Shown here: piece by piece, positions 7,949 to 16,557 of the stretch
Position numbering within the stretch: the first letter of the stretch is position 1
Layout: each line of letters begins with the position of its first letter
NCBI RefSeq assembly: GCF_000193375.1
Contig: NC_015315.1
Coordinates: 938,622 to 1,002,621 of the forward strand
DNA: 64,000 nt
Reading direction: 5' to 3'
Origin: Thermoproteus uzoniensis 768-20
Lineage (GTDB): Archaea; Thermoproteota; Thermoprotei; Thermoproteales; Thermoproteaceae
Notes under the pieces: model-generated
Told to the model about the DNA's origin: nothing
Databases searched by the model: none
The model's input: only the letters and a program-made list of their open reading frames with translations
Made by a program: the position numbers and the translations under genes

Positions 7949-9127
7949 TTAGGGGGCCATATCGCCGCAAGCCAATACCGGCGGGTATAAGTCGGTGTAG
8001 TTGTACTCTATATTGGGTTTGACAAACCGCTCGATTGCCTTAGCCGTCGCGGAGTCCACGAAGATGACCGTGTGCGGGTACGCCATATGGGTCTTGTACT
8101 CCGCCACAACCTTGAGGGTGTCGACGTCTAGAACGTAGACGGAGCGTCCCAATATGTCCGTAACGTACACCTCGCTACAGTCCGGGTTGGCGAACACGCC
8201 CCAGGGGGCCTTGCCGAGCTTCAATACGGCTATGGGCTTGAGCCCAGGCGCCTGGAGGACGTACACGGAGCCCTCCATCGGCGAGGTGGCGAACAGCTTC
8301 CCGCGGCAGACGGCGAGGCCCGGCAAGCCGGGCGGAGGGGCTGACGTGGGGAAGTACGCGAGGACTTGGCCGCGCGAGTTCATCTCCACCAGCAAAGACA
8401 TGGCGTCTATGTCGACCGGCGAAAGCCTATAGCCGGGCTCTATCGGGTGGCCCTCGCCGTATATGTATACGCCGTCGGTGGTCAACATGTGGAACGAGAG
8501 AAAGACGTACCGCAGAGCCTCGTGGGAGTTGACGTAGGGAGGCCAGAAGGCCAGCACGGGCACTCTCAGTGACCTGCCCCCGACCATCACCACTAGGTAC
8601 GGCTCGCGCATCAGCGGCGCCACGACGTCGCCGTTGAGGTATATCGGCGCGTGTGGGTAGAGGCCGACGGGGACGCACTTCCCCAGAACCTCGTTGTAGA
8701 GATCCAGCGGGCATAGATAGCCCTTCCTGTCCCCGAAGTCGGAGACCGCGAGCCACAACACGCCGCCCTCCACAGGCGCTACGTCGGGGGAGTAGTACAG
8801 GAAGTGGCTCACGTTGCCCGGCGCCTCTATTATCGCCGAGGGGCGGCTCAAGTCGCCCAATTCGTATATGTATATCCACCGCCCCACCTCCGGCGTCGTC
8901 ACCACCAGCCGTCCGCCCCAGAGGAAGCCGTCGTACATGGTGAAGTTGGGCAACGCGCCGTTGAGCGCAACGCCGCCGACGTACTTCCCGTCCACGTATA
9001 GCTCTAGGCTGGGCGGGCCGCCGCCCAGGATCACGAACGTGTCGGGCTTGTCGGGCCGACCCAAGAGCGACGAGGCCAGGGCTACTAGGGACAGCGCGAG
9101 GGCGATTGGCAAAAGCCAACGGGACAT
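7949..9127 (-). CDS. Secreted or membrane-anchored beta-propeller protein
   Basis: A 392-residue exported protein: signal peptide or anchor at residues about 4-22, then repeated four-strand blades. The C-terminal part has YncE-like blades (VYVLQAPGLKPIAVLKLGKAPWGVFA, then EVYVTDILGRSVYVLDVDTLKVVAEY). The Cys in CPLDLYNEVLGKC could form a disulfide. It is the last gene of the TusA-DsrE-YeeE operon, with its ATG overlapping the YeeE stop by 1 nt. Position suggests an extracytoplasmic role in sulfur uptake or oxidation; substrate unknown. Confidence 0.65.
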   Translation of the reverse strand: MSRWLLPIALALSLVALASSLLGRPDKPDTFVILGGGPPSLELYVDGKYVGGVALNGALPNFTMYDGFLWGGRLVVTTPEVGRWIYIYELGDLSRPSAIIEAPGNVSHFLYYSPDVAPVEGGVLWLAVSDFGDRKGYLCPLDLYNEVLGKCVPVGLYPHAPIYLNGDVVAPLMREPYLVVMVGGRSLRVPVLAFWPPYVNSHEALRYVFLSFHMLTTDGVYIYGEGHPIEPGYRLSPVDIDAMSLLVEMNSRGQVLAYFPTSAPPPGLPGLAVCRGKLFATSPMEGSVYVLQAPGLKPIAVLKLGKAPWGVFANPDCSEVYVTDILGRSVYVLDVDTLKVVAEYKTHMAYPHTVIFVDSATAKAIERFVKPNIEYNYTDLYPPVLACGDMAP

Positions 9128-10380
9128 TACCTGAGCTTGACGGCGCGCAGGAGGCCTAGCCTTATTGTGGGGGCCGCCGCCAGGCGGCGCAGAGTCCCGT
9201 CGCGCCAGCTGCCCACCAAGCCTATGAACAACGCCACGGAGTAGGCGGCGGCCGCGCCGGCCGCCAGATTGCCGCCGAAGAGATCTTGAAAGCGCAGGAC
9301 CGGGCTCAGGTATATGGACGTCGTGAAGAAGAAGGGCCAGACGTACGACAGGACCACCATGCCGGAGACCATGCCGAACCAGGCTATCAAGTGGGGTATG
9401 CTGCCCTCCCCGCTCCTGTAGGCGCTACTGAAGCTACAGCCTGCCACCAACACCATGCCGATCCCGAACAAGGCCCCTCCGACAAACGTGTGCGCGCCTA
9501 CCGGGAACAGAAACTCCCTGTACTGCCACCCCAGGCCGTATTTCAGTATCAGGTTTCCAGTTATCATTATAGACAGCGCTATGGCCACCGCCCTGGCGTT
9601 GCCGCCGTACGGCGCCAGCCGCGACCAGAAGCCGTCCCTCAACATCGAGGTGAAGCATATCTCGCCCTTAGAGCCGGCGAAGCCGTAGCCTATCCCAAGC
9701 AATAGAAACGCTATGGCGGTCACGACTCCCAGCAGCCACCAGTATAGAGCAGTTACGAGCGTCATGGCCAAGGCGAATACCAGGACCTTGCGGTTGTCCA
9801 CGCGGTTGCCCAGCTCTATCCTTATCGGCTTGGATCTGCCCATTAGGCCCATCAGATATTCCTCTATCAGCTTGGTCCCTATAAAGCTGCCGACCACCAT
9901 CCCCAAGAAGAACACAAAGCCGGAGAACACGAGGCTCTGGATAGTCGCCACGAAGTTGCCTATGTTGCAACCCAACGCCAGCCTGGCGCCGAAGCCCAAC
10001 ATGAGGCCTCCGACGACCGACAAGACCACCGTGGCGCGGTTCGCCGGCCATCTGAGCCGCCACTGGCCCTCCAGCGCCTTGGCTATCATCGCGCCTAGCA
10101 TGAAGCCCCACACTATCATGAACTCCTTATTCCTCGGGTCCCAAGGAGGCGCCGCCGGCGCGACGAACATGGGCGAGTTGGGGTTGAAGTAGGCCCACTG
10201 GCCCGTCTTGAGGAGCCCTCCGCTCAAGACGTTGTACAGCCAGCCTCCGAACTGGTTTTCGGGCCCCGTGATGTACCAAGGACTCCTCACCACGATTATC
10301 TGCAACACGGCTATGACGCCTATCACGGCGCCGGCGATCTCGGGCTTCCAGGGCTTTTTCAAGAAGTCGGGGACCCCCAT
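9127..10380 (-). CDS. YeeE/YedE-family sulfur transporter
   Basis: A 417-residue membrane protein with two homologous halves and about 10-12 spans. Characteristic Cys-containing loops are ALGCNIG (C138), GEICFTS (C242) and VAGCSFSSAYRSGEGS (C315). The family imports thiosulfate or other sulfur species, or in other species is linked to selenium. It follows the DsrE gene by only 2 nt and precedes the propeller gene. The order TusA-DsrE-YeeE indicates that imported sulfur passes to the cytoplasmic carriers. Confidence 0.85.
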   Translation of the reverse strand: MGVPDFLKKPWKPEIAGAVIGVIAVLQIIVVRSPWYITGPENQFGGWLYNVLSGGLLKTGQWAYFNPNSPMFVAPAAPPWDPRNKEFMIVWGFMLGAMIAKALEGQWRLRWPANRATVVLSVVGGLMLGFGARLALGCNIGNFVATIQSLVFSGFVFFLGMVVGSFIGTKLIEEYLMGLMGRSKPIRIELGNRVDNRKVLVFALAMTLVTALYWWLLGVVTAIAFLLLGIGYGFAGSKGEICFTSMLRDGFWSRLAPYGGNARAVAIALSIMITGNLILKYGLGWQYREFLFPVGAHTFVGGALFGIGMVLVAGCSFSSAYRSGEGSIPHLIAWFGMVSGMVVLSYVWPFFFTTSIYLSPVLRFQDLFGGNLAAGAAAAYSVALFIGLVGSWRDGTLRRLAAAPTIRLGLLRAVKLR

Positions 10381-10382
10381 AC

Positions 10383-10757
10383 TCAGAACGTGACGATCCT
10401 CCCGTCCCCCACCTCCTCGAGGAAGGTGTACATGGAGGACACCGCGTCGACCAGCCCCAGCGCCTTGTAGTCGTCCTCAGATACGCCGAAGATCCTCCCC
10501 GCCGTCTCGCACGCTATGATCTTCAGCCCCATGGGCTTCGCCGCGGCGAACAGCTCCTGCCACGTCACGTGTAGCTCCCTCATCGTCTTGAGCTCCGGCG
10601 ACTCGGGCCAGTTGCTCCGCCCGGCCAAGGCCAGCACCGCTCTGCCCGTGGCGAAGACAAGGACCTCGTTGCCTCTCGCCAGCTCTGTAGCTATGTACGT
10701 GCCGGCTTCGTAGAGCTTTACGGGATCCTCAGACGTTATTATCACGCCTACCTTCAT
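10383..10757 (-). CDS. DsrE-family sulfur relay protein
   Basis: A 124-residue protein of the DsrE/DsrF/TusD fold. Family features are the N-terminal KVGVIITSEDP strand, VLVFATGRAVLAL, and the conserved Cys in IIACETAGRIFGV (C83), expected to carry a persulfide. It ends with a short hydrophobic IVTF strand. It lies 1 nt downstream of tusA and 2 nt upstream of the YeeE gene. It closely resembles the DsrE-like gene at 61408, suggesting paralogues. Confidence 0.8.
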   Translation of the reverse strand: MKVGVIITSEDPVKLYEAGTYIATELARGNEVLVFATGRAVLALAGRSNWPESPELKTMRELHVTWQELFAAAKPMGLKIIACETAGRIFGVSEDDYKALGLVDAVSSMYTFLEEVGDGRIVTF

Positions 10758-10758
10758 A

Positions 10759-11004
10759 CTATAGAACTATGGTTATCTCCCACACGCCTCCCTTGGCGTC
10801 CACCGACACCGACTTGGCGCCCGCCTTCTGGGCCACGGACTTTATGTTCTCTATAGACGGCGGGTTGTCTATTATGACCCTCAACGTGCTGCCCTTCGGC
10901 AACTTCGACAAGGCCTGCGACGTGTACATCTGTGGATACGGGCAGACGTAGCCCTTGAGATCCAGCTCGTAGGAGTTGTCCCCGGTCCTCCTAATCGAAG
11001 GCAT
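10759..11004 (-). CDS. tusA: TusA-family sulfur carrier protein
   Basis: An 81-residue sulfur carrier with the intact motif GYVCPYP (C21). The second half is LRVIIDNPPSIENIKSVAQKAGAKSV, typical of TusA/SirA proteins. It passes persulfide sulfur between thiol proteins. It heads the operon TusA-DsrE-YeeE-propeller, with a TATA-like box (11021-11031, read leftward) about 27 nt before the ATG. Confidence 0.85.
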   Translation of the reverse strand: MPSIRRTGDNSYELDLKGYVCPYPQMYTSQALSKLPKGSTLRVIIDNPPSIENIKSVAQKAGAKSVSVDAKGGVWEITIVL

Positions 11005-11020
11005 GGGGGACGTCCGCCGA

Positions 11021-11078
11021 GTTAATAAAAGTCTTATTAATCATGTAAATGTTAACAGTATTAATAATGTTTTAAAAA
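11021..11078. promoter_or_regulatory. Divergent promoters of the two sulfur operons
   Basis: This 92-bp intergenic region (11005-11096) is A/T-rich. The leftward box CTTTTATTAAC (11021-11031) serves tusA and the rightward box GTTTTAAAAAAC (11069-11080) serves the propeller operon; both are 27-28 nt from their start codons. Between them lies an AT-rich stretch with the near-palindrome TTATTAATCATG, a possible regulator site. The arrangement suggests co-regulation of sulfur import and the exported operon. Confidence 0.5.
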
Positions 11079-11096
11079 ACGTGTAGCCCCGGGGCC

Positions 11097-12119
11097 ATGT
11101 CGGAGGAAATTCCCCTGGGCGCTCCCGAGGGAGGCGGCAGGCGCGTCTTGTTCCTTGCTTTGGGCATCGCCATAGGCCTCGCGGCCGGCGTCGGGCTGGG
11201 CTACTGGGCCAAATACCAGACTCTCCAGTACGCATACAGCCTCTTGTCGCAGTCGCAACCTCCGCCCATGGATATCTACCTCGTCGCGTATTCGCCCGGC
11301 CAGATGGCCATTCTGACGGCCGCAGGCACTCCCATACTCCAGCAACGTCTCGGCTTGACGGGGCATTTCAGCTACGCGGGTAGCTACGGGCCCTACTCGA
11401 TCTTCCTCTCAAACGGCACAATCTACGTGTTCAACGGGACCGAGGAGTACACTGAGCTCTACCTAAAGGGGGTCGAGAAGGGTGTGGTCGTGGGCAACAG
11501 CCTATACGTGGTGGCCGCCGGCGGCGTCTACAAGCTCTCGTTGCCCGACCTATCGAATGAGGGCTTCCTCGCCGTCAAGGACGCCGACGATATCTACGCG
11601 ATACCCGGCGAGGGCGTCCTCTACGTCCTCACGCCGAACAGCCTCGTGGAGCTGGACGGTGCTCTGCGGCCGTTGGCCATATACGACGTGGGCGGCGATA
11701 GGGTGTTCGTGGGCGCCTACTACCTCTTCATCGCCAACGGCGCGTCCGTGACCTCCTACAGCCGGACGACCTTGGATAGGCTGGCCTCGACGAGCTTGGC
11801 GGGGACTGTCAGGGACATGAGGGCCTGCCGCGGGGTGTTGCTCGTGGCGACCAGCAGAGGGCTCTACGCCTTGAGCGTGCCCGGGCTCTCCGAGCTCAAG
11901 TTCCTCAACGTGACCGGCAACGAGCTGGAGGCCGACCCCTCGTGCACTGTCGTTTACCTAGCGGGGGACCACAGGCTCTACGCGATAACTGTGCCGTCGC
12001 TGTCGATTAGCTCGGCCGACCTCCCCGCGCCGCTCGACGGCTTGGAGATCCGCGCCGGCGCCTTGACCGCACAGCCGGCCTCGGCGCCGCGCCAGATAGC
12101 GCTGGCGTGCGGAGGGTAG
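11097..12119 (+). CDS. Membrane-anchored beta-propeller protein 1
   Basis: A 340-residue protein: short cytoplasmic tail rich in Gly and acidic residues, one membrane span (about residues 19-38, VLFLALGIAIGLAAGVGLGY), then an extracellular domain of short repeated strands (GTIYVFNGTEEYTELYL, NSLYVVAAGGVYKLSLPDLS, GEGVLYVLTPNSLVELD) as in beta-propellers. Three Cys near the C terminus could make a disulfide. It starts a four-gene operon in which all downstream starts overlap or abut. No enzyme motif is visible; a scaffold or ligand-binding role is inferred only. Confidence 0.65.
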   Translation: MSEEIPLGAPEGGGRRVLFLALGIAIGLAAGVGLGYWAKYQTLQYAYSLLSQSQPPPMDIYLVAYSPGQMAILTAAGTPILQQRLGLTGHFSYAGSYGPYSIFLSNGTIYVFNGTEEYTELYLKGVEKGVVVGNSLYVVAAGGVYKLSLPDLSNEGFLAVKDADDIYAIPGEGVLYVLTPNSLVELDGALRPLAIYDVGGDRVFVGAYYLFIANGASVTSYSRTTLDRLASTSLAGTVRDMRACRGVLLVATSRGLYALSVPGLSELKFLNVTGNELEADPSCTVVYLAGDHRLYAITVPSLSISSADLPAPLDGLEIRAGALTAQPASAPRQIALACGG

Positions 12120-12121
12120 CC

Positions 12122-13396
12122 ATGGACGCCAAGATCGCGGTAATAGTGGTCCTCCTCGCCGCGTTGGCGGCCCTGGCTGCGTTGTACCTGCAGGCGAGCT
12201 CCGCCGCCTCGTCTCTGTCGTCGCAACTGGCCGAGTCCAGACAGACAATAGCCCAGCTGAGGGCCAAGATATACCAGCTACAGTCCGAGATCGAGCAACT
12301 GAACCAGACTCTGGCCCTACGCAAATCGACCGCGCCGCCCTCCATAGCGCCGCGTGGGTACGTATACTCGTTGATTAAAAACAATGGCAACTATTATATA
12401 TATGTAATAGATCCTCTAAATAACAATATAGTTGCTGTCGTGGATCTGAGGCGGGCATTAGATCTAGAGACCTATTCGCTACTATCGTCGGCTAAGGTGG
12501 TGGAGTCTTGGATTCCGCGCTATTATGTGCCTGACACTCCATATCTATTCTTATTGTTCGAAGGCCTTAACGGCTCCTACGTCCTGATACTGAACAGGTC
12601 CGACCTCAGCGAGGTGAAGCTGATCAAGACCTCTAACAGCTTCACTAGGCAATACGCCGGGATTACGCCCGACGGCAGATATCTGCTGATAGCCCAGCGC
12701 GCGCCCAGAGATCTTGTAGTGATAGATCTCTCCGCCCTCGAGATAGCCGACACTATCCCTCTGGCCGCAGACCCCTGCGACGTCGCGCCGTCGCCCGACG
12801 GGAGGTACGTGCTCATGCCGCTGAGAGCCGACAAGAACGCCAGCCTGCCGGAGCTGGCCTTGGTCATGTCAGTACCCTCGGGAAGGGCTGTGGCCACCTA
12901 CTATCTAAAACAGCCGGGCCAGGCCGAGTCCCTCGAACCTTCGATGACCTACTGGCCCTTCCGGAGCCCCGGCTACGGCCTGCTACAGTTTGAGGGGGGC
13001 CCGAGGGAGGTTGTGCTCAGCATAAACGCGACCGGGGGCGCGCTGGCCCCGGTGAAGGAGGTCACTTATCCCTCAGTCGCATTCATGGCTGTGGAGGATC
13101 CGGCGGAGCCCTTGGTCGTCGTGGTTGTGTCGGGCTTCGGCTTATATGTGCGGTCGGAGCCTCCGTCGTACGGCGTTTTAGACAGGGTGGAGCTGGTGCC
13201 CAGATACCTGAAGTCGGCCGTCATGGGAGTCTTTAGCCAGGACGGGCGCTTCTTCTACGTGGCGGGCCCCGGCGGGCTGGTGGTGGTAAACGCCTCTTCG
13301 TGGTCGGTGGCGAAGTACATAAGGGCGGACTCGGCCGTGTGGGTTCTCGCCGTGCCGGGCGGCGACTGGCTCGCGTCGGCGCAATACAGAAGATGA
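12122..13396 (+). CDS. Membrane-anchored coiled-coil and beta-propeller protein 2
   Basis: A 424-residue protein: one N-terminal span (about residues 4-22), a coiled coil (about 25-62, with QTIAQLRAKIYQLQSEIEQLNQTL), then YncE-type propeller blades such as AGITPDGRYLLIAQRAP and DVAPSPDGRYVLMPL. The ATG at 12122 is preferred over the GTG at 12107 because GGAGG lies 7 nt upstream and the first gene ends just before. The stop overlaps the next ATG. Bases 12360-12560 are noticeably more AT-rich than the rest, a local composition shift inside the gene. Confidence 0.65.
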   Translation: MDAKIAVIVVLLAALAALAALYLQASSAASSLSSQLAESRQTIAQLRAKIYQLQSEIEQLNQTLALRKSTAPPSIAPRGYVYSLIKNNGNYYIYVIDPLNNNIVAVVDLRRALDLETYSLLSSAKVVESWIPRYYVPDTPYLFLLFEGLNGSYVLILNRSDLSEVKLIKTSNSFTRQYAGITPDGRYLLIAQRAPRDLVVIDLSALEIADTIPLAADPCDVAPSPDGRYVLMPLRADKNASLPELALVMSVPSGRAVATYYLKQPGQAESLEPSMTYWPFRSPGYGLLQFEGGPREVVLSINATGGALAPVKEVTYPSVAFMAVEDPAEPLVVVVVSGFGLYVRSEPPSYGVLDRVELVPRYLKSAVMGVFSQDGRFFYVAGPGGLVVVNASSWSVAKYIRADSAVWVLAVPGGDWLASAQYRR

Positions 13397-14142
13397 TAGA
13401 AATCCCCCTCGTTTTCGCGTCGGCCTATCTCCTGTCTCTGTCCCTCCTCTCGCGCGCCAGGCTCGGCCCCCGCTCGGCCGCAGTCGCGGGAGGGATCTCC
13501 GCGCACATGGCGCTCTTGGCGGGCCACTACGCCGCCGAGGTGCCCAAGTCGCTCGCCGAGGTCAAGCCGGTCTTCCTCGTGCCCATGTTCGCCTACGCCA
13601 CCTTGGTGACCTCCGCGGCCTTTATAGCCTCGATTAAGGCGGCGGTCGATAAGAGAAGCGCGACTGCCGACGCGCTGGTCGCGGGCCTGGCCGTGTTCAA
13701 CGTTCCGTTGGGCCTATCTGTAGCGAACGGCGCGGCGTCGCTGACGCCGTACGCAGACCCGGCGCTCTTGTCCATAGGGGCCGCCGCCCTAGGCCTCGTC
13801 GAGGCGTTCGCCCTAAGCGCAGTCGCCTCAGCGTCGAGACGGATCACGCCGCTGTGGCCGACGCCGCCAGCGGCCTTCTTCGCCGGGTGCTACCTATACG
13901 GCGTGCTTCCCCCCATGTTGACCGACATATACCCTAAGCTCGTGGCGGCCACCGCGTACGCCGCGGCGGCGCCGTTGATACTATACAGCATGTTCAAGAA
14001 CAACATAGCCGCATCTGCGGCCCTCGGAGGCCTTACGTCCTTCAGATTTTGGGCCGCCGTATTCGCAGGCGTCATGGCCTTCGCCGCGGCGGAAATACCG
14101 TTGTTGCTCTACAACCCCCAGATGCACGCGTTGCTCGGATGA
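13393..14142 (+). CDS. Multi-pass membrane protein of sulfur operon
   Basis: A 249-residue hydrophobic protein with seven or eight predicted membrane spans and no soluble domain. The ATG at 13393 overlaps the previous stop (ATGA) and its own stop overlaps the next ATG, so all are translationally coupled. Two His in SAHMALLAGHYAAE (residues about 38-50) could be haem or quinone-site ligands, by inference only. It is reminiscent of NrfD-like membrane subunits in size and context, but I cannot confirm that family. Confidence 0.6.
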   Translation: MIEIPLVFASAYLLSLSLLSRARLGPRSAAVAGGISAHMALLAGHYAAEVPKSLAEVKPVFLVPMFAYATLVTSAAFIASIKAAVDKRSATADALVAGLAVFNVPLGLSVANGAASLTPYADPALLSIGAAALGLVEAFALSAVASASRRITPLWPTPPAAFFAGCYLYGVLPPMLTDIYPKLVAATAYAAAAPLILYSMFKNNIAASAALGGLTSFRFWAAVFAGVMAFAAAEIPLLLYNPQMHALLG

Positions 14143-15347
14143 GGCGGCGGGACTTCCTCAAGTTCCTGTCTGCGCTGGCCGCGGCCGCCGCGGGCGGGTT
14201 CATAGCCGGCTGGAGCCTCCTCAAGCCCCGCGTGGAGAAGGCGGACGTGGTGGTGGTCGGCGGCGGCGTGGCCGGCTCAGTCGTGGCGTACCTCCTACGC
14301 AGAAACGGCGTGAGGGCCGTCGTGCTCGACAAGGGCGGCGTCTATATCGTTGGGCCGGCCAAAGAGGACGTAGTGCTCGGCATGGCGCAGCCCGGCCAAT
14401 ACGCAGTAGGGCCGTCGGGCTTAGCTGGCGGAGAGGTCTTCGCCGTGGATCCCGCGAACAGGCTCGTCTACTCGACGGCGGGAGTGTACGAGTACCGCTA
14501 CCTCGTGCTGGCCCCCGGGGTGCACCTAGCCTATAACCTGGTCAAGATATCGGGGAGGCCCAACTTCATCAACATATACGATACGCCCAACGTTCTGTCC
14601 AACGCCGGCCGTCTCGCCTCGGCGAAGGGCCGCGTCGTGATCTCGCATCCCGGCCTCCCCTATAGGTGCACTTCCGCCCCCTACGAGCTTGCGTTTCTGC
14701 TCAAATGGCTTAGGCCCGAGGCGCAGATCACCGTCGTGTCCGGCGTCAAGTACGTGCCCGCCGACTTCTCGGACCAGCTATCGGCGCTGGGCGGCGCGAT
14801 CTACAAGTTGCTCGACGAGCGGGGCATAGGCTTTGTCGGAGGCCGAGAGGTCGTCGAGGTCGCGGAGGGCCACGTGGTGTTGGACGACGGCGAGGCGTTG
14901 GCCTACGACTGGCTCGTGTGGACGCCGCCGCACGTAGGTCCGCCGTGGCTTATAGACGCCGGCCTGGCCGACGAGTCGCACAAGGGCTATGTCGAGGTCG
15001 ATTCGAGGTTCCGAGCCTTGGGCTGGGACGACGTGTACGCTGTCGGCGACGCGACGTGGCACGTGGTGAAGACCGGCTGGGCGGCCTACTACGAGGCCGT
15101 GCACGCCGCCTATTACCTCCTAGAGGACATGGGCCTACCGCCGTCCTCTCCGCCCCCACCCTACTTCTACAGCGAGGACGAGGTGCGGCTCTCGCGGGAC
15201 GTGGCCGTGAGGGGCGCCAAGATGTGGCGGCCCTTCTACGGCCCCGTCGTCTGGCGCGCCGACTACGGGGCATCCCCCGAATGGGCTGTGGTCAAGTACG
15301 ACTGGATGTCCCGCATGAAATATCTCTTGTCGCTGATAAGGAAATAG
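14139..15347 (+). CDS. Tat-exported FAD oxidoreductase (flavocytochrome c / SQR-like)
   Basis: A 402-residue flavoprotein. Residues 1-24 hold a twin-arginine signal (MRRRDFLKFL then a hydrophobic Ala/Gly stretch). The FAD-binding GGGVAG motif follows at about 41-46, and DDVYAVGDATW near residue 310 is the second FAD motif. The segment GLPYRCTSAPYEL aligns with the Cys region of sulfide:quinone oxidoreductases and flavocytochrome c sulfide dehydrogenase. That is the only Cys in the protein, whereas active SQR/FCSD use at least two. It is thus an exported relative with uncertain substrate. It ends the four-gene propeller operon. Confidence 0.75.
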   Translation: MRRRDFLKFLSALAAAAAGGFIAGWSLLKPRVEKADVVVVGGGVAGSVVAYLLRRNGVRAVVLDKGGVYIVGPAKEDVVLGMAQPGQYAVGPSGLAGGEVFAVDPANRLVYSTAGVYEYRYLVLAPGVHLAYNLVKISGRPNFINIYDTPNVLSNAGRLASAKGRVVISHPGLPYRCTSAPYELAFLLKWLRPEAQITVVSGVKYVPADFSDQLSALGGAIYKLLDERGIGFVGGREVVEVAEGHVVLDDGEALAYDWLVWTPPHVGPPWLIDAGLADESHKGYVEVDSRFRALGWDDVYAVGDATWHVVKTGWAAYYEAVHAAYYLLEDMGLPPSSPPPPYFYSEDEVRLSRDVAVRGAKMWRPFYGPVVWRADYGASPEWAVVKYDWMSRMKYLLSLIRK

Positions 15348-15385
15348 CTTTCTTTACATTTTTCATATACGAGACCCGTTAATAT

Positions 15386-15394
15386 AGTTTATTT
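15386..15394 (+). promoter_or_regulatory. TATA-like promoter of the first SQR gene
   Basis: AGTTTATTT lies 28 nt before the ATG at 15415 and supports that ATG over the in-frame TTG at 15403. The preceding gap after the FAD-protein gene (15348-15414) is AT-rich with T-runs that could also end the upstream transcript. Confidence 0.45.
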
Positions 15395-15414
15395 GGCCTC
15401 ACTTGGGCGGATCC

Positions 15415-16557
15415 ATGAAGTCCATAGTGGTCGTCGGAGGCGGCGTCGGCGGCCTTTTCACAGCCAACAAACTGGCTTCCAAGCTCTCTGCCGAGTTAAG
15501 GAGGGGGGAGGTCTCGCTGACTGTGGTGGAGCCGCAGGAACAGCAGGTCTACCAGCCGGGCTTCCTCTACGTGCCGTTTAAGGAGCTCGGGCCCGACGTC
15601 ATGTTCAGGAGGGTGGACAGACTGGTCTCCCCCTTGATCCGCTTGGAGAGGGAGCCGGCCGCGAGGATAGATATGGCGAACAAGAAGGTCGTCCTGCAGT
15701 CCGGCCGGGAGCTCAAGTACGACTACTTAGTGGCAGCCACGGGCTCCGTCGTCAAGACAGAGGCGTTCCCGGGCTTCGGCGAGGTCTGGCACACTCTCTG
15801 GACGTACGAGGGCGCCAAGAGGCTGAGGGAGGCCCTCAGGAAGTTCAACGGAGGCACCATAGCCGTGTCCGTCACGTCGACGCCCTATAAATGCCCGGTG
15901 GCCCCCTACGAGTTCCTCGGCCTCCTAAACGACTACCTCATGGCGACCGGTCTCAGGGCGAAGACGAAGGTCGTCTTCACGACAGTCGCGCCGCACCTGC
16001 ACGCGCAACCGCAGGTCAACAAGTTCTTGGAGGAGGCGCTGAGTATGTGGGGGTTCGAGTACAGGGTCAACTTCAAGATAAACGCGGTGGAGCCGGGCAA
16101 GCTGTCGGGCCCGGAGGAGATAAAGGCCGACTTGATAATCGCCGTGCCGCCCCACGGCGGCGCCAAGGTGGTGGTTGAGTCGGGCATAGTCGACCAGGCG
16201 GGCTGGATACCCGTCGACAAGAACACCCTGCAGATACAGGCGCAGGTCGCCACCGGGGCCGAATACGCCTTGGGCGACGCCACCAACTTGCCGGTCCCCA
16301 AGGCGGGCGCTGTGGCCCACTTCCAGAGCGAGGTGGTCGCCTCCCGCATAGCGGAGGAGATCCAGCTGGGCCACTCAGACACGACCTACGACGGCCGCGT
16401 CATCTGCTTCATACTGACCGGGTTCGAGGAGGCGACCCAGGTCTCCTGGAACTACGAGAACCCGGCCAAACGCCCGCCGCCGCCCAGCCGCTTCTTCGTG
16501 CGGCTTAAGGACATGACGAACTACTCTATATGGTCGGTCATGAGGTGCGGGCTATGA
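15415..16557 (+). CDS. sqr: Sulfide:quinone oxidoreductase family protein 1
   Basis: A 380-residue flavoprotein of the SQR/FCSD family that oxidises sulfide and passes electrons to quinone at the membrane. The FAD motif GGGVGGLF is at about residues 8-15, VEPQEQQVYQPGFLYVPF follows, and EYALGDATN is the second FAD-binding motif. Redox-active Cys candidates are in YKCPVAPYEF and GRVICFILTG. The C terminus (RRFFVRLKDMTNYSIW-like) is amphipathic, as expected for membrane docking. The stop overlaps the next ATG (ATGA), coupling it to a DUF1641 gene. Confidence 0.85.
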   Translation: MKSIVVVGGGVGGLFTANKLASKLSAELRRGEVSLTVVEPQEQQVYQPGFLYVPFKELGPDVMFRRVDRLVSPLIRLEREPAARIDMANKKVVLQSGRELKYDYLVAATGSVVKTEAFPGFGEVWHTLWTYEGAKRLREALRKFNGGTIAVSVTSTPYKCPVAPYEFLGLLNDYLMATGLRAKTKVVFTTVAPHLHAQPQVNKFLEEALSMWGFEYRVNFKINAVEPGKLSGPEEIKADLIIAVPPHGGAKVVVESGIVDQAGWIPVDKNTLQIQAQVATGAEYALGDATNLPVPKAGAVAHFQSEVVASRIAEEIQLGHSDTTYDGRVICFILTGFEEATQVSWNYENPAKRPPPPSRFFVRLKDMTNYSIWSVMRCGL

